Assembly: GCA_034437655.1 (NCBI GenBank)
Contig: DAOTTU010000046.1
Span: forward strand, 73,930-137,929
Reading direction: 5' to 3'
Length of the DNA: 64,000 nt
Source of the DNA: J027 sp034437655
GTDB lineage: Bacteria > Chloroflexota > Anaerolineae > Aggregatilineales > J027
Positions within the stretch are counted from its first letter, which is position 1. The number at the start of each line of letters is the position of its first letter. The position numbers and the translations under genes were made by a program. Shown here one piece after another: positions 8,458-17,772 of this stretch. The notes below the pieces were generated by a model. That model was given only the letters and a program-made list of their open reading frames with translations. It was not told the DNA's origin and did no database searches.

Positions 8458-11052
8458 CTACTCTGCGCGAATGGCCTCTACAGGTTGGATATGACTGGCC
8501 CGCCACGCCGGGTAAATGCCAGCCAGCAGTGCGGCAACAATTGACACCGCAAACGCCTGCAAAAAGAACTCCGCCCGCAGGTTGAGTTCTAACGCCCACC
8601 CAAAGCTGCGTAAATTGATGATGTAAATCAGAATCACGGAAAGCACCAACCCCACCGGCATCGCAACTACACCGGCAATCGTGCCCATAATCCCCGTTTC
8701 CCAGAAGGTGAGGCGGAACAACTGCCCGCGTGTGAGCCCGTTCGCCCGCATAATGCCGATTTCACGCCGCCGCTCGATTTGCAGGGCCATCAACGCGCTG
8801 AGAATACCGATAAAGGCCACCACTGTCGCCAGTAGATTCAACGCGCTGGTGATGGCAAAAGTGCGGTCGAAAACCTCAATTGCACTGTCGCGCAACTCAC
8901 GGTTTGACTGCACCAGCAAGCCCATGCCAGACAGCGCTTCGGTCATGCGTTGTTGCACGGCGTCAATGTCGGCGTCAGCTTCAATATAGGCGGCCAGACT
9001 GCTTATGCTGGTATCATTCCATTCTTCGCGATAGGTTTCTAAACCGATGAGTACCACACCCTCAATACTGGCGAAGTCTTGATAGATGCCAAGTACCGAA
9101 AACTCCTCCGGGCCATCGTCTGTCACCAATTCCAGCGTCAGGTTGTCGTCCCACTCAATGTTGCGCGTGTTGGCAAAGACCTCTGAAATGAGCAAGCCAC
9201 GCCCGTCAATCACCCGGTCGAAAATCTCGTCATAGCTGGCGTCAATGCTATCCGTAATGGTACGCTCCCCCTGTGAAATATCGCTCATGATGGCGTTGAG
9301 TTGCACATCGCGCTCAAATTCGGGTGATCTTACTTCTGCTACACGGACATAGGTCACACGCTCGACGCCTTCTACAGACTGTACCGTCCCAATAATGTCC
9401 TGTTCTAGCGGGATGGTCGCCAGGTCGCCTGTGGCGTTCGGTTGTGAGATGAATAGGTCAGCCGACAGCGTATCGAACAGCCAGTTCTGCACCGTGATGC
9501 GGAAGGAGCCGACCATTGTTGTCACGCCGATAATCACGCTGACGGAGAGCATTAGCGCGGTAATGGCAATGCTGGTGCGGCTCAGGTTGCGGAGGATGCT
9601 ACGCGGTGCGATGCGCCCGACCAGACCACCGACTGCGCCCGTCACGGGTTGTATGACCTTTGCTAGAATGACCGTCGCCCACACCGTGAGCAGCGCCAGC
9701 CCGATGATGACTGCAAATACCGCGCCCAGGCTCACTACAAGGATTTCAATCGTTAGCAACAGTCCCCCGATAACCGCTGTTGCAATACCAATTCCGGTGA
9801 TATATGGCACCAGCTTGAGCATACGCTGTTCAAGGTCGCTGCGGCGGGTGGCGCTGGTGGGTGGTGTGTTGGTCGCTTCATAAGCGGGGAGGAGCGCCGC
9901 TAACAGAGCTGCCCCCACGCCAACCACTAAGCCCCGCAGCAAAATCCACGGCGTGACTCGCGTCTCGGAGACGTTCACCGTGAAGTAGGAGTCATTGACC
10001 GTCTGTGTTACGGCGTCCACCGTAAAGCGGCCGAGCAAAATGCCAAGCCCCAGCCCCAGCACCGAGCCAACGAATGCCAGCAAGGCCGCCTCTGACCAGA
10101 TCAAAAAGAAGGTCTGCCGCCGTGTAACGCCGAGACTGCGCATAATGCCAAGCACCGGCCGCCGTTGTACAACACTGAACGTCACAGTGTTATAGACAAG
10201 GAACATCCCCACAACGAGCGCCAACAAACTGAGCGCCGTCAGGTTGAGTTCAAAAGCGTCGGTCATTTCGGCGACAGCGTTGCTCCGTGTGGTCGTTGTT
10301 TGCACACTGAGCCCGGCGGGGAGGAGCGCTGCAATGTCGGACATTGCTTGCTGGCCGGCGGGTGTATCCTCATCAATGATGAGGTCGATAGCAGTCAGGC
10401 GGCCGCGCATGTCGAGTAATTCCTGGGCCGTGCTGATGTCGGTGATAAGCAGGCTTTGCAGCGCTTGTTGGGTGAGTTGGTCGTCGGGGTTCAGCAGCCC
10501 GATAATGGTAATGTCCTCACGGCGGTCGCCATATTGCACGCTGATGGTGTCGCCCGGCGAGATGTCGTATTGCTCGGCCAACTCGCTGCCGAGTAGGGCC
10601 GTATTCGGCTCAATCAGAAAACGTCCTAGCGCGACTAAATCAGCACCCGCCTCGGTGCTGCCGACGTCAATCGTGCCCTCTGCCGTAATGTAATTGCGGA
10701 AGGGAGCCTCAGCGAAGGGGTCAATGCCAAAAACGCGCAACGGCTGTTCGTTAAAATCTTCAACCAGCACAAAGTCGGTCACAATTGGCGCGGTTTCTTG
10801 CCAGCCAACCTGCGTGCGGATGTCGCTGTAGACCTTCTCGCTGAAGCCACGCGGCCCACCCGAGATTTCGTGGGTAGCACGGCCGACGATGGCCTCTGTG
10901 CTGAGGTCAAACGCGGTGCGGGCACTGTTGTTGGCAATGTCGATAGAGACCATCATCGCTACACCAATCATCACACCGATAATCAGTAGCAGGCTTTGTG
11001 TGAAGCGTCGCCGGACATGACGCAACATCACGCGAAATAATGAGACAGGCAT
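8458..11052 (-). CDS. ABC transporter permease, MacB/FtsX-like
   Basis: An 864-residue membrane protein with an N-terminal helix followed by an extracytoplasmic MacB-type domain, then two FtsX-type permease blocks (for example residues about 270-400 and 760-855) with further helices in the middle near 420-500. The motif SLGVTRRQTFFLIWSEA in the first block and RANGLTRGQLFRLTFWE in the second are the cytoplasmic coupling regions typical of this family. It should pair with the ATPase encoded 47 nt upstream. Family members work as mechanotransmission machines for lipoprotein or peptide export, or to activate cell-wall hydrolases. The substrate is unknown. AGGAG lies 12 nt before the ATG. Confidence 0.9.
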   Translation of the reverse strand: MPVSLFRVMLRHVRRRFTQSLLLIIGVMIGVAMMVSIDIANNSARTAFDLSTEAIVGRATHEISGGPRGFSEKVYSDIRTQVGWQETAPIVTDFVLVEDFNEQPLRVFGIDPFAEAPFRNYITAEGTIDVGSTEAGADLVALGRFLIEPNTALLGSELAEQYDISPGDTISVQYGDRREDITIIGLLNPDDQLTQQALQSLLITDISTAQELLDMRGRLTAIDLIIDEDTPAGQQAMSDIAALLPAGLSVQTTTTRSNAVAEMTDAFELNLTALSLLALVVGMFLVYNTVTFSVVQRRPVLGIMRSLGVTRRQTFFLIWSEAALLAFVGSVLGLGLGILLGRFTVDAVTQTVNDSYFTVNVSETRVTPWILLRGLVVGVGAALLAALLPAYEATNTPPTSATRRSDLEQRMLKLVPYITGIGIATAVIGGLLLTIEILVVSLGAVFAVIIGLALLTVWATVILAKVIQPVTGAVGGLVGRIAPRSILRNLSRTSIAITALMLSVSVIIGVTTMVGSFRITVQNWLFDTLSADLFISQPNATGDLATIPLEQDIIGTVQSVEGVERVTYVRVAEVRSPEFERDVQLNAIMSDISQGERTITDSIDASYDEIFDRVIDGRGLLISEVFANTRNIEWDDNLTLELVTDDGPEEFSVLGIYQDFASIEGVVLIGLETYREEWNDTSISSLAAYIEADADIDAVQQRMTEALSGMGLLVQSNRELRDSAIEVFDRTFAITSALNLLATVVAFIGILSALMALQIERRREIGIMRANGLTRGQLFRLTFWETGIMGTIAGVVAMPVGLVLSVILIYIINLRSFGWALELNLRAEFFLQAFAVSIVAALLAGIYPAWRASHIQPVEAIRAE

Positions 11053-11099
11053 AGGGTTCTATAGCTCCTGGTGGTGTGGGCTAGGGGGAAGGTTCAGAT

Positions 11100-11852
11100 T
11101 TAGACGTTTTCGCTGACGCGCTCCGAAACACGGGCTTCCATCTCGGCACGCATTTTTGCACCCTGTTTGAGCGCGTTGGTGTCCTCGATGAGTTTGCCAT
11201 CTTCAATGCGGAAGATACGGTCCGCCATTGGAATCACATCCATGCTGTGCGTGGCCATGATGAGCGTTTTGCCAGCATCGCGGGTCATTTCTAGCAACAA
11301 GCGCATCACATCATCGCTGGTGTGCTGGTCAAGATTCCCTGTCGGCTCGTCGGCCAGAATCAACAGCGGTTCGTGAACGATGGCGCGTGCAAGAGCGACA
11401 CGTTGCTGCTGCCCACCTGACAGGCGATCTGGAAAAGAATCCCCGCGATCACCGATACCGACTTTTTGCAGCAGGTCTATGGCGCGTTGGTGAGCAACTT
11501 TGCGGGATTGACCCTGTAATTCAAAGGGCAACGCAATATTCTCGGCAACCGTTAGCGTGGGGATGAGGTTGAAAGATTGAAAGACAATGCCAATGTTGTC
11601 ACGCCGAAAGAGGGTGCGGTCGCGTTCGTTCAACCCGGTGATGTTGGTGCCCTGAATGAAGATGTCACCTGCGTCCGGACGATCAACGCCGCTCATCAGG
11701 TTAAGCAATGTGCTTTTGCCACTGCCAGAAGGGCCGAGCAAGACTGCAAATTCGCCCTCGTAAAACTCGATGTCCACCGCATCCAGCACGCGACTTTCGC
11801 GGCCGGCCTCGGTATATGTTTTGGTGATGCCACGTGCTTCAACAAGTGTCAT
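11100..11852 (-). CDS. ABC transporter ATPase, LolD/MacB family
   Basis: A 250-residue ATPase with a full motif set: Walker A GPSGSGKST, Q-loop, signature LSGGQQQRVALARA, Walker B LILADEPTGNLD and the switch His in MATHS. The close spacing of signature and DEPTGNLD marks the LolD/MacB/FtsE branch. It surely energises the FtsX-like permease encoded next, forming an export or mechanotransmission complex at the membrane. A C-terminal extension (MRAEMEARVSERVSENV) is probably helical. The 135-nt gap upstream suggests it may have its own promoter. Confidence 0.92.
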   Translation of the reverse strand: MTLVEARGITKTYTEAGRESRVLDAVDIEFYEGEFAVLLGPSGSGKSTLLNLMSGVDRPDAGDIFIQGTNITGLNERDRTLFRRDNIGIVFQSFNLIPTLTVAENIALPFELQGQSRKVAHQRAIDLLQKVGIGDRGDSFPDRLSGGQQQRVALARAIVHEPLLILADEPTGNLDQHTSDDVMRLLLEMTRDAGKTLIMATHSMDVIPMADRIFRIEDGKLIEDTNALKQGAKMRAEMEARVSERVSENV

Positions 11853-11987
11853 GCGGCCTGGTACTTTCTATGTTGTTTAGGGTTTTCTTTTGTAACAGTG
11901 ATTGTACCGGGCCGGGAAGGGCGTGGTCAACGCGATTGTAATATTTCTCACAATGGGCTTAGTTGTTGTGGAGGACATGTTGCCCGG

Positions 11988-13370
11988 TTAGCTACCACCA
12001 AGCCAGTCTGCGTTGGCGGCGTCGGTGGCAAGGAGGCGCAGCTCTGCCGTTTCAAGGTCATACAGCCAGACCTCGGGCACAAAGTCGGCTGTTTGAAGCT
12101 CGTACCGTTGGAATAGCAACTGGTCTCCGCTGGGGCTCCAGGCGACATTGCTGTTGGTGAAGTTGGGTTCGGTCGTCACCTGCCGTGCTTCGCCTGTTTC
12201 GCGGTTGTAGAGCATGACATGGGAGCCCGTGCCGTATTCATCGGTGTTGATGAAGCGCCGCCGAAACGCCAGCCACTCGCCATCTGGTGACCAGACCGCC
12301 GCTTGGTCTTCCTCTGGTGATGTCAATAAAGCACGGTCGCTTATGCTGCTCTCGCTCCCATTATCAAGATTGACAGTAAGTATGTAGGGGTAAAACCACC
12401 CATCTTCGGTGCGGAGGTCGGTATAGGCGAGGGTGTTATCTTCAGGGTGGAAGCTCCACTGGTCGGCACGATCCGTTTCTACCAGCGAAACATCAAGGGT
12501 GTCCAGATTGATAATGCGTATGCCAGTGGAGTTTGAATCGTAAAAAGAAAGCAGGCTACCGTCATTATTCCACGTTGGGTCAAAGCCAAGCACCTGTGAA
12601 TCTTCGAAGACTTCGCCCGTTTCATCCGTAGATAAGTCCCATAACCAGATACGCGGTGGGTTCATTGCACCTGTTTCAGTCGGGAATTGGCGGGCATAGG
12701 CCAACAAATCTCCATTGGGTGACCACGAGGGCTGCCCACACACCCCCGGCTGGCAGTCGGTTAACTGTATCGTATCACGACCATCAGCACTGATTAACCA
12801 GATGTCTGCGCTGTTACGTTCCTCGTTGAACACAGTGACTGCAATGCGGCTTCCGTCCGGGCTGGGGGCAAACTGAAAGATGCCGTTTTCAGGCGCAAAA
12901 ACCTCACGCGCTGCGCTACCATCACTATTGACTGCCCACAATGAACGAAGCTGGCTGTTGGCAGGGGCAAGGTAATACACGGTTGTCACCTGTGTCCGAA
13001 ACCGTACATCTACGGATTCCACGAGGCGACGGCCGGTCAGGCTACGCGCCGACTCACCCAGACGAAAGACGTATTCTTCGCCTGGAATCAGCGGTAGGTC
13101 GGGCGTAAAGATCATGGTGTTGATGCGCCAGCGGATGGTGCCTTCAAGGTCGGGTTCAATTTCGAAGGCGTCGGCAACACTATCGCGATCCATTGGCTGA
13201 GCAAATGTGATGCGGATGTCGGTGGAGGTGGCGACCATTGCGCCATCTGTTGGGGAAAAGTCTTCCACATGTGCCCCAACGTTGTCACCAAGCGCGATAA
13301 CGCCGCCGAGGACCAGTAACAACAGCCCGACGACACCCAGCATGTAACGATCAAAAGGATCAATGCGCAT
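11988..13370 (-). CDS. membrane-anchored Ig-like / PD40 beta-propeller protein
   Basis: A 460-residue protein with one N-terminal membrane helix (about residues 9-27), an SbsA-type Ig-like domain (FSPTDGAMVATSTDIRITF to VRFRTQV) and then repeated TolB/PD40 blades: SPDGSRIAVT, SPNGDLLAYA, NDGSLLSFY, SPDGEWLAFRR and SPSGDQLLFQR. These blades form an extracytoplasmic beta-propeller that usually binds proteins or carbohydrates. No catalytic domain is seen. It lies between the DUF1980 gene (26 nt) and the ABC transporter (135 nt). Related propellers appear again at 60.6 kb. The partner is unknown. Confidence 0.8.
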   Translation of the reverse strand: MRIDPFDRYMLGVVGLLLLVLGGVIALGDNVGAHVEDFSPTDGAMVATSTDIRITFAQPMDRDSVADAFEIEPDLEGTIRWRINTMIFTPDLPLIPGEEYVFRLGESARSLTGRRLVESVDVRFRTQVTTVYYLAPANSQLRSLWAVNSDGSAAREVFAPENGIFQFAPSPDGSRIAVTVFNEERNSADIWLISADGRDTIQLTDCQPGVCGQPSWSPNGDLLAYARQFPTETGAMNPPRIWLWDLSTDETGEVFEDSQVLGFDPTWNNDGSLLSFYDSNSTGIRIINLDTLDVSLVETDRADQWSFHPEDNTLAYTDLRTEDGWFYPYILTVNLDNGSESSISDRALLTSPEEDQAAVWSPDGEWLAFRRRFINTDEYGTGSHVMLYNRETGEARQVTTEPNFTNSNVAWSPSGDQLLFQRYELQTADFVPEVWLYDLETAELRLLATDAANADWLGGS

Positions 13371-13396
13371 AGCAGTTATTCGTTACTCGCTATCGG

Positions 13397-14143
13397 TTAT
13401 TGATAGAGGTACGGTTGTGCAGGCTGTTCAACAGGTGTGACAGACTCGGCATAGAGAATAGGAATAATGCTGCCGTCAAACTCTGTTTCTTCGAAGGTGC
13501 CTTCAATGCGTACCCACGTATCAAGTGCAAAGTCGTCACCGCCCTCAAAATTTACCACCAAACCCACCGCCAACGCATCGGCAACGCAGCAACTCAGCGT
13601 GAAGCGTGTCACCATAAACTGATTCTCAGCGAAGCGTGAATCACGGAATACAAAACCGACAACGTTTGCTTCTTCGCCATCGAATTCAGAGGGTTCAGGA
13701 CTACTGGCGATGGCACGGGCCCAGTCGAGGACGTTGCGTTCGCTGGCGACAATCGTCAGGCTTTTGCTACCCGCTGAACTCAGTGAGACAGAAGTGAAGG
13801 TTGTATCAACGCCGCGTGTACCAATCGCGTCTGCACCAAGCGGCCGGGCGGGGATGACCAAGCCCAGGAACAACGGTACGGCTGCAATCAGAATCGACCA
13901 TGTACTCACCCGTGTATGTTCTTCTTCGGGAACATCATCTTGCATGCCTTCGTTATCGTCACCGCCGGCCAGATGCCCTATCGCCATTAACCCAAAAAGC
14001 ACAATTGCAACGACAGAAAGCCACTGGAAGCTGTTGTCAATATATAGCGCCCAGCGGCCCGACAACACTACAAAGGCGAAATAGCCACTGAACGTGGCCA
14101 GAACCAGAAGCCGATAGAAGTTTTTGTTACGGAGAATGTTCAT
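13397..14143 (-). CDS. TIGR03943 / DUF1980 membrane protein (YcgQ-like)
   Basis: A 248-residue protein with two N-terminal membrane helices (about 13-30 and 38-57), a third near 85-103 and an extracytoplasmic C-terminal part. The sequence LVIPARPLGADAIGTRG after the third helix is the usual landmark of the TIGR03943/YcgQ family. The extracytoplasmic part contains a Cys pair (LSCCVADALAVGL), a likely metal or thiol site. In Bacillus the ycgQ-ycgR pair is linked to zinc limitation, which is family knowledge. The gene sits 35 nt after its expected partner, the DUF318 permease. Confidence 0.85.
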   Translation of the reverse strand: MNILRNKNFYRLLVLATFSGYFAFVVLSGRWALYIDNSFQWLSVVAIVLFGLMAIGHLAGGDDNEGMQDDVPEEEHTRVSTWSILIAAVPLFLGLVIPARPLGADAIGTRGVDTTFTSVSLSSAGSKSLTIVASERNVLDWARAIASSPEPSEFDGEEANVVGFVFRDSRFAENQFMVTRFTLSCCVADALAVGLVVNFEGGDDFALDTWVRIEGTFEETEFDGSIIPILYAESVTPVEQPAQPYLYQ

Positions 14144-14178
14144 TAAGGTTGCCCTTTTATCTTCACGATAGCTGGTCG

Positions 14179-15141
14179 CTACAGATCAATGTTGAGGTTG
14201 ATAAAAACGGTCACGACAAGCACACTTAAGAATGCCATTGAGATGATATAGAACACCACATTGCGCCGAAAAACGTTCAAGTACATCAGCGTGCTTTTGA
14301 TGTCTGCCATCGGGCCAAACACCAGAAAGCCCAGAATAGAGCCCGTGGAGAAGGTGTTTACGAACGATAGCGAAATGAAGGAGTCCACTGTTGAGCAAAC
14401 GGACAGCACAAAAGCCAGCACCTGCATAAACACAACTGAGGTCACCGGGTTGCTGCCTAATGACAGAATATCATCCTGCGACACAAATGTCTGCATCAGT
14501 GCCGCCAGCACAGAACCGAGGATGAGATATTTGCCCATTTCAAAAAATTCATTGCTCGAGATGCGAGTGGCCTGACGCAATTGCACGAGTAAGGATGGCT
14601 TCTGTCCCTTCTGGTCAGGCACTTCAATGGCGTCGAAGCGGTCCACGTCTGAAAAATCAGTAGAAGCGCCGCTCATGACGGGGGCTTGTTGGGCATAACT
14701 GCGTGGCAACAACAGGCGTGCAGGGGTGGCCCCCAGTGCAAACACCAGCCCGATAAACACCGGAATACTCAAGCCCAGAGCGAAACGCAAGAACAACACA
14801 TCGCTGATGCCATAGGCGGCATAAGTCGCAGCGAGGGCAATCGGGTTAATTGTTGGGGCTGCCAGCAAAAACGCGATCCCCGCTGAGACCGGGAAGCCTT
14901 TGCGAAACAGACGCCGTGTAAGCGGCACAACGCCGCATTCACATACCGGGAAGGCAAAACCGAGCATGCCTCCCATCAAGGTTGAGGGAAACATCCCTTT
15001 TGGGATAATGCGGGCCATATCATCACGGCTGATAAAGACTTCAACAAAACCGGAGGCAAACGTGCCCAGCAGCAAAAACGGGGCTGCTTCAATAAAAATG
15101 CCCAGAAAGACGGTCGTGAAGATATAGACTTCATTGGGCAT
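14179..15141 (-). CDS. DUF318 / YraQ-family permease (YcgR-like)
   Basis: A 320-residue polytopic protein of the DUF318 permease family. It has the conserved FPVCECGVVPLTRRL motif after helix 2 (a Cys pair with Glu), AFLLAAPTINPIALAATYAA, and near the end the matching SVCSTVDSFISLSF motif. Two similar halves flank a soluble loop of about 60 residues. Family members are putative exporters of metals or small metal-linked ligands. The ATG at 15141 is chosen because GGGAG lies 6 nt upstream; an ATG at 15156 lacks a ribosome site. It heads the minus-strand operon and is divergent from glmS. Confidence 0.88.
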   Translation of the reverse strand: MPNEVYIFTTVFLGIFIEAAPFLLLGTFASGFVEVFISRDDMARIIPKGMFPSTLMGGMLGFAFPVCECGVVPLTRRLFRKGFPVSAGIAFLLAAPTINPIALAATYAAYGISDVLFLRFALGLSIPVFIGLVFALGATPARLLLPRSYAQQAPVMSGASTDFSDVDRFDAIEVPDQKGQKPSLLVQLRQATRISSNEFFEMGKYLILGSVLAALMQTFVSQDDILSLGSNPVTSVVFMQVLAFVLSVCSTVDSFISLSFVNTFSTGSILGFLVFGPMADIKSTLMYLNVFRRNVVFYIISMAFLSVLVVTVFINLNIDL

Positions 15142-15390
15142 GAAAGACTCCCACATTGAATGAATAATTTAACGACTTCATGATAACGAGTGCATATGCT
15201 ACATTCAAGCGCGTTTGCACTACGATCACCACACCCTAACGTACACTATGGTTTCAGAAGAGCCGCACTTTCGGAGGCAAACAATTATTTTTGTGGACAT
15301 TCGACAACTGATTTCTCCGACAAAATACGCTATAGTGGCGTCTGATGAAAGTTAAGTGAAAGGTATTGCCAGCACAACAAAAAAATCGAG

Positions 15391-15610
15391 AGTATTAGCG
15401 CAAGGCCCGCCGATGCAAAAGCCATCTACAGGTGGCGGGTGACGAGGTGACGGTTCCTGCCGTGGGGCAGTGTTAACCCTGTTGGGATACGGAACACCAT
15501 ACAGGGAAAAATCGAGGAATCAGCGGATGCCGTCGAGGTTGCCACATCACAACCTCCATACTCTCCCTACAAAACTCAACACGGGTAGCAAAATCCTCAG
15601 TAATGAGACC
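15391..15610 (+). ncRNA. glmS ribozyme (self-cleaving GlcN6P riboswitch)
   Basis: The 5' leader of glmS contains the conserved blocks of the glmS ribozyme in order: AGCGCAAGGCC at 15397 (cleavage expected between A15397 and G15398), a P2 stem CCCGCC/GGCGGG (15406-15411 with 15434-15439), TGACGAGG (15440-15447), GACGG pairing with CCGTC (15449-15453 with 15530-15534), ATCGAGGAATCAGCGGATGCC (15511-15531) and a P3 hairpin GAGGTTG/CAACCTC. About 55 nt with two extra possible hairpins (15456-15470 and 15478-15505) sit inside the P2.1 region. A candidate -10 (TATAGT, 15331-15336) lies upstream. It is expected to sense glucosamine-6-phosphate and destabilise the mRNA. The 3' boundary is approximate. 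Confidence 0.82.
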
Positions 15611-15684
15611 ACAAGCCCCTGTGATGATGTCAGTTTGTCCACAAACCATTTTATAATTCTATATAACACCAGGAGAGACACAAC

Positions 15685-17532
15685 ATGTGTGGTATCGTTG
15701 GCTATACTGGCACGCGCAATGCATCCCCGCTTATTTTGACCGGGCTCCAACATCTTGAATATCGTGGTTATGATTCTGCGGGAGTGGCAGTGTTGGAGCA
15801 AAATGGTAGTATCAAGCTCCACCGCGAAGTTGGTAAGCTCATCAATCTCAAAAATAAAGTCGATGCACACCCCATCATCGGGCACATGGGTATTGGTCAC
15901 ACCCGTTGGGCCACGCATGGCGAACCTAGCGAACGTAACTCGCATCCGCACGCCAGCATGGACGGTTCAACAGTTGTAGTCCATAACGGCATTATTGAGA
16001 ATTTCATGGAGTTGCGCGAGGAACTCCAGGCAGAAGGGGTTGAATTTACCTCTGATACAGATACAGAGGTCGCGGTGCATCTCATCGAACGCTATCTGGC
16101 GACGGGCGTAAACTTGACTGATGCTGTGCGCAAGGCTGTGCAACATTTGTCTGGAGCCAGTGCCATCGTTGTAATGAGCGTCCATGAACCCGGGACGCTG
16201 GTTGCGGTGCGCCTCGGGAATGCGGGGGGCGTTGCGGTTGGTATCGGGGAAGATGAGATGTTTGTAGCGTCAGACATCCCCGCGATCCTGGAACATACGC
16301 GCCGCATTGCCTTCCTCGAAAATCGCCAGATGGTGACGGTTACAGCACACGGATATTCCGCGATGTGGGTAGACACTGCAACCCCGATTGAGCCCGAGGT
16401 CCACGTTATTTCATGGGACCCGGTCAGTGCGGCGAAGGGTGAGTACCGCCACTTCATGCAAAAAGAAATCTTTGAGCAAGCCCGTACACTGACCGACACC
16501 ATGCGCGGCCGCATTGATTTCCACACTGGTGAGGTTAAGCTAGATACCTTGCCGCTTACGGTAGAAGAAGCACGAAGCATCGCTCGTATTGTAACGGTCG
16601 CCTGTGGCACCAGTTTCTATTCGGGGCAAGTTGGTAAGTTTGTGATTGAACGGCTGGCACGCATTCCCGTTGAGGTTGATTATGGTAGTGAGTATCGCTA
16701 TCGTAATCCGATTCTTCAAGACGATGATGTTGTTCTGGCGATTACACAGAGCGGTGAAACCGTCGATACCCTCGCGGCCATGGAAGCTGCACAGGAACGT
16801 GGGATTCGGCGTTGGAGTATTGTCAACGCGATTGGTAGCCAGGCGATGCGTATTGCGGACGGTTATATCGGGATGCAAGTTGGCCCCGAAATTGGTGTGG
16901 CGTCCACAAAAGCCTACACAGCTAGCATTGTTGACCAGATCCTGCTTGGCCTATATCTGGGTAAATTGCGCGGCACACTCAGCCCCGAAGAACAGAGCCG
17001 TTATGGACAAGAACTGGCGCATTTACCCGAACTTGTCAGCGAGGTGCTGGACCGTGACCGTGAATTTCATGATCTGGCTTATGAATTGCAGCACTACAGC
17101 AATTTTCTCTATCTCGGGCGCGGCATGAACTACCCCACAGCACTGGAAGGGGCTCTCAAGCTCAAGGAAATCAGCTATATTCATGCCGAAGGCTACCCGG
17201 CTGGCGAAATGAAGCATGGCCCTATCGCCTTGATTGATGAGAACATGCCAGTGGTAACCATTGCCTTGCAAGATTCGCTCTATGAAAAGATGGTCAGCCA
17301 GATTGAGCAGGCGAAAGCACGCGGTGGAATTGTGATTGCGGTGGCGACCGAGGGCGATGAAGACATCCGTGAATTGGTAGACCACGTGATTTACGTACCA
17401 CCTATGCCAGAGCTGCTCAGCCCGGTGGTGGCCGTGTTGCCCTTGCAACTGTTGGCGTATCACATCGCAGTGTGGCGTGGTGCTGACGTTGACCAACCGC
17501 GCAACCTTGCCAAGAGTGTAACGGTGGAATAA
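15685..17532 (+). CDS. glmS: glutamine-fructose-6-phosphate aminotransferase
   Basis: A 615-residue enzyme that makes glucosamine-6-phosphate from fructose-6-phosphate and glutamine, the entry to UDP-GlcNAc and peptidoglycan. The catalytic Cys follows the initiator Met (MCGIVGYTG), so the glutaminase domain fills residues about 1-220 (HTRWATHGEP, SDTDTEVAVHL). Two SIS sugar-isomerase domains follow (VACGTSFYSG, ITQSGETVDTLAA, VGPEIGVASTKAYTA), and the C-terminal tail DQPRNLAKSVTVE is the standard active-site tail. AGGAGA lies 9 nt before the ATG. The leader carries the glmS ribozyme, so expression should fall when its product accumulates. Confidence 0.97.
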   Translation: MCGIVGYTGTRNASPLILTGLQHLEYRGYDSAGVAVLEQNGSIKLHREVGKLINLKNKVDAHPIIGHMGIGHTRWATHGEPSERNSHPHASMDGSTVVVHNGIIENFMELREELQAEGVEFTSDTDTEVAVHLIERYLATGVNLTDAVRKAVQHLSGASAIVVMSVHEPGTLVAVRLGNAGGVAVGIGEDEMFVASDIPAILEHTRRIAFLENRQMVTVTAHGYSAMWVDTATPIEPEVHVISWDPVSAAKGEYRHFMQKEIFEQARTLTDTMRGRIDFHTGEVKLDTLPLTVEEARSIARIVTVACGTSFYSGQVGKFVIERLARIPVEVDYGSEYRYRNPILQDDDVVLAITQSGETVDTLAAMEAAQERGIRRWSIVNAIGSQAMRIADGYIGMQVGPEIGVASTKAYTASIVDQILLGLYLGKLRGTLSPEEQSRYGQELAHLPELVSEVLDRDREFHDLAYELQHYSNFLYLGRGMNYPTALEGALKLKEISYIHAEGYPAGEMKHGPIALIDENMPVVTIALQDSLYEKMVSQIEQAKARGGIVIAVATEGDEDIRELVDHVIYVPPMPELLSPVVAVLPLQLLAYHIAVWRGADVDQPRNLAKSVTVE

Positions 17533-17549
17533 CACCGCATCTGTATCTA

Positions 17550-17577
17550 TTCAACGCCGCGCTGGCCGTGGTATACT
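17550..17577 (+). promoter_or_regulatory. candidate tRNA promoter
   Basis: TTCAAC (17550-17555) and TATACT (17572-17577) are 16 nt apart, and the tRNA begins 14 nt after the -10. A near-identical TATACTGTT -10 recurs at 17733 before the toxin-antitoxin pair. Confidence 0.5.
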
Positions 17578-17590
17578 GTTGAGCGAAATA

Positions 17591-17663
17591 GGGCCCATAG
17601 CTCAATGGTTAGAGCAGTCGGCTCATAACCGATTGGTTGGGGGTTCGAGTCCCTCTGGGCCCA
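17591..17663 (+). tRNA. tRNA with CAU anticodon (Ile2 or elongator Met)
   Basis: A complete 73-nt cloverleaf: acceptor GGGCCCA/TGGGCCC with discriminator A at 17663, D arm with TAGCTCAATGG, anticodon stem GTCGG/CCGAT around the loop CTCATAA (anticodon CAT) and a GGTTCGAGTCC T arm. CCA is not encoded. A CAU anticodon may belong to elongator Met or to tRNA-Ile2, whose C34 is changed to lysidine. The short D loop and TTGGTT variable region look more like bacterial Ile2, but this is a weak call. It is not a typical initiator, since the GGG/CCC anticodon-stem pairs are absent. Confidence 0.93.
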
Positions 17664-17679
17664 TATCAGCACGACAACA

Positions 17680-17708
17680 AGCAAGCCTTATCGGGTTTGC
17701 TTTTTTGT
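17680..17708 (+). terminator. intrinsic terminator after the tRNA
   Basis: The hairpin AGCAAGCC/GGGTTTGCT closes around a short TTATC loop and is followed directly by TTTTTTG. It separates the tRNA from the toxin-antitoxin genes. Confidence 0.75.
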
Positions 17709-17772
17709 TATTTCACGGGCGCAGTGGGATGCTATACTGTTCAAAACGAGTCATATATATGGAGGTAGAAGT

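Noticed and set aside
15157..15330. A possible Zur/Fur site before the DUF318 permease
   Set aside because: GCATATGC is palindromic but short, and no 7-1-7 or 9-1-9 inverted repeat is convincing.
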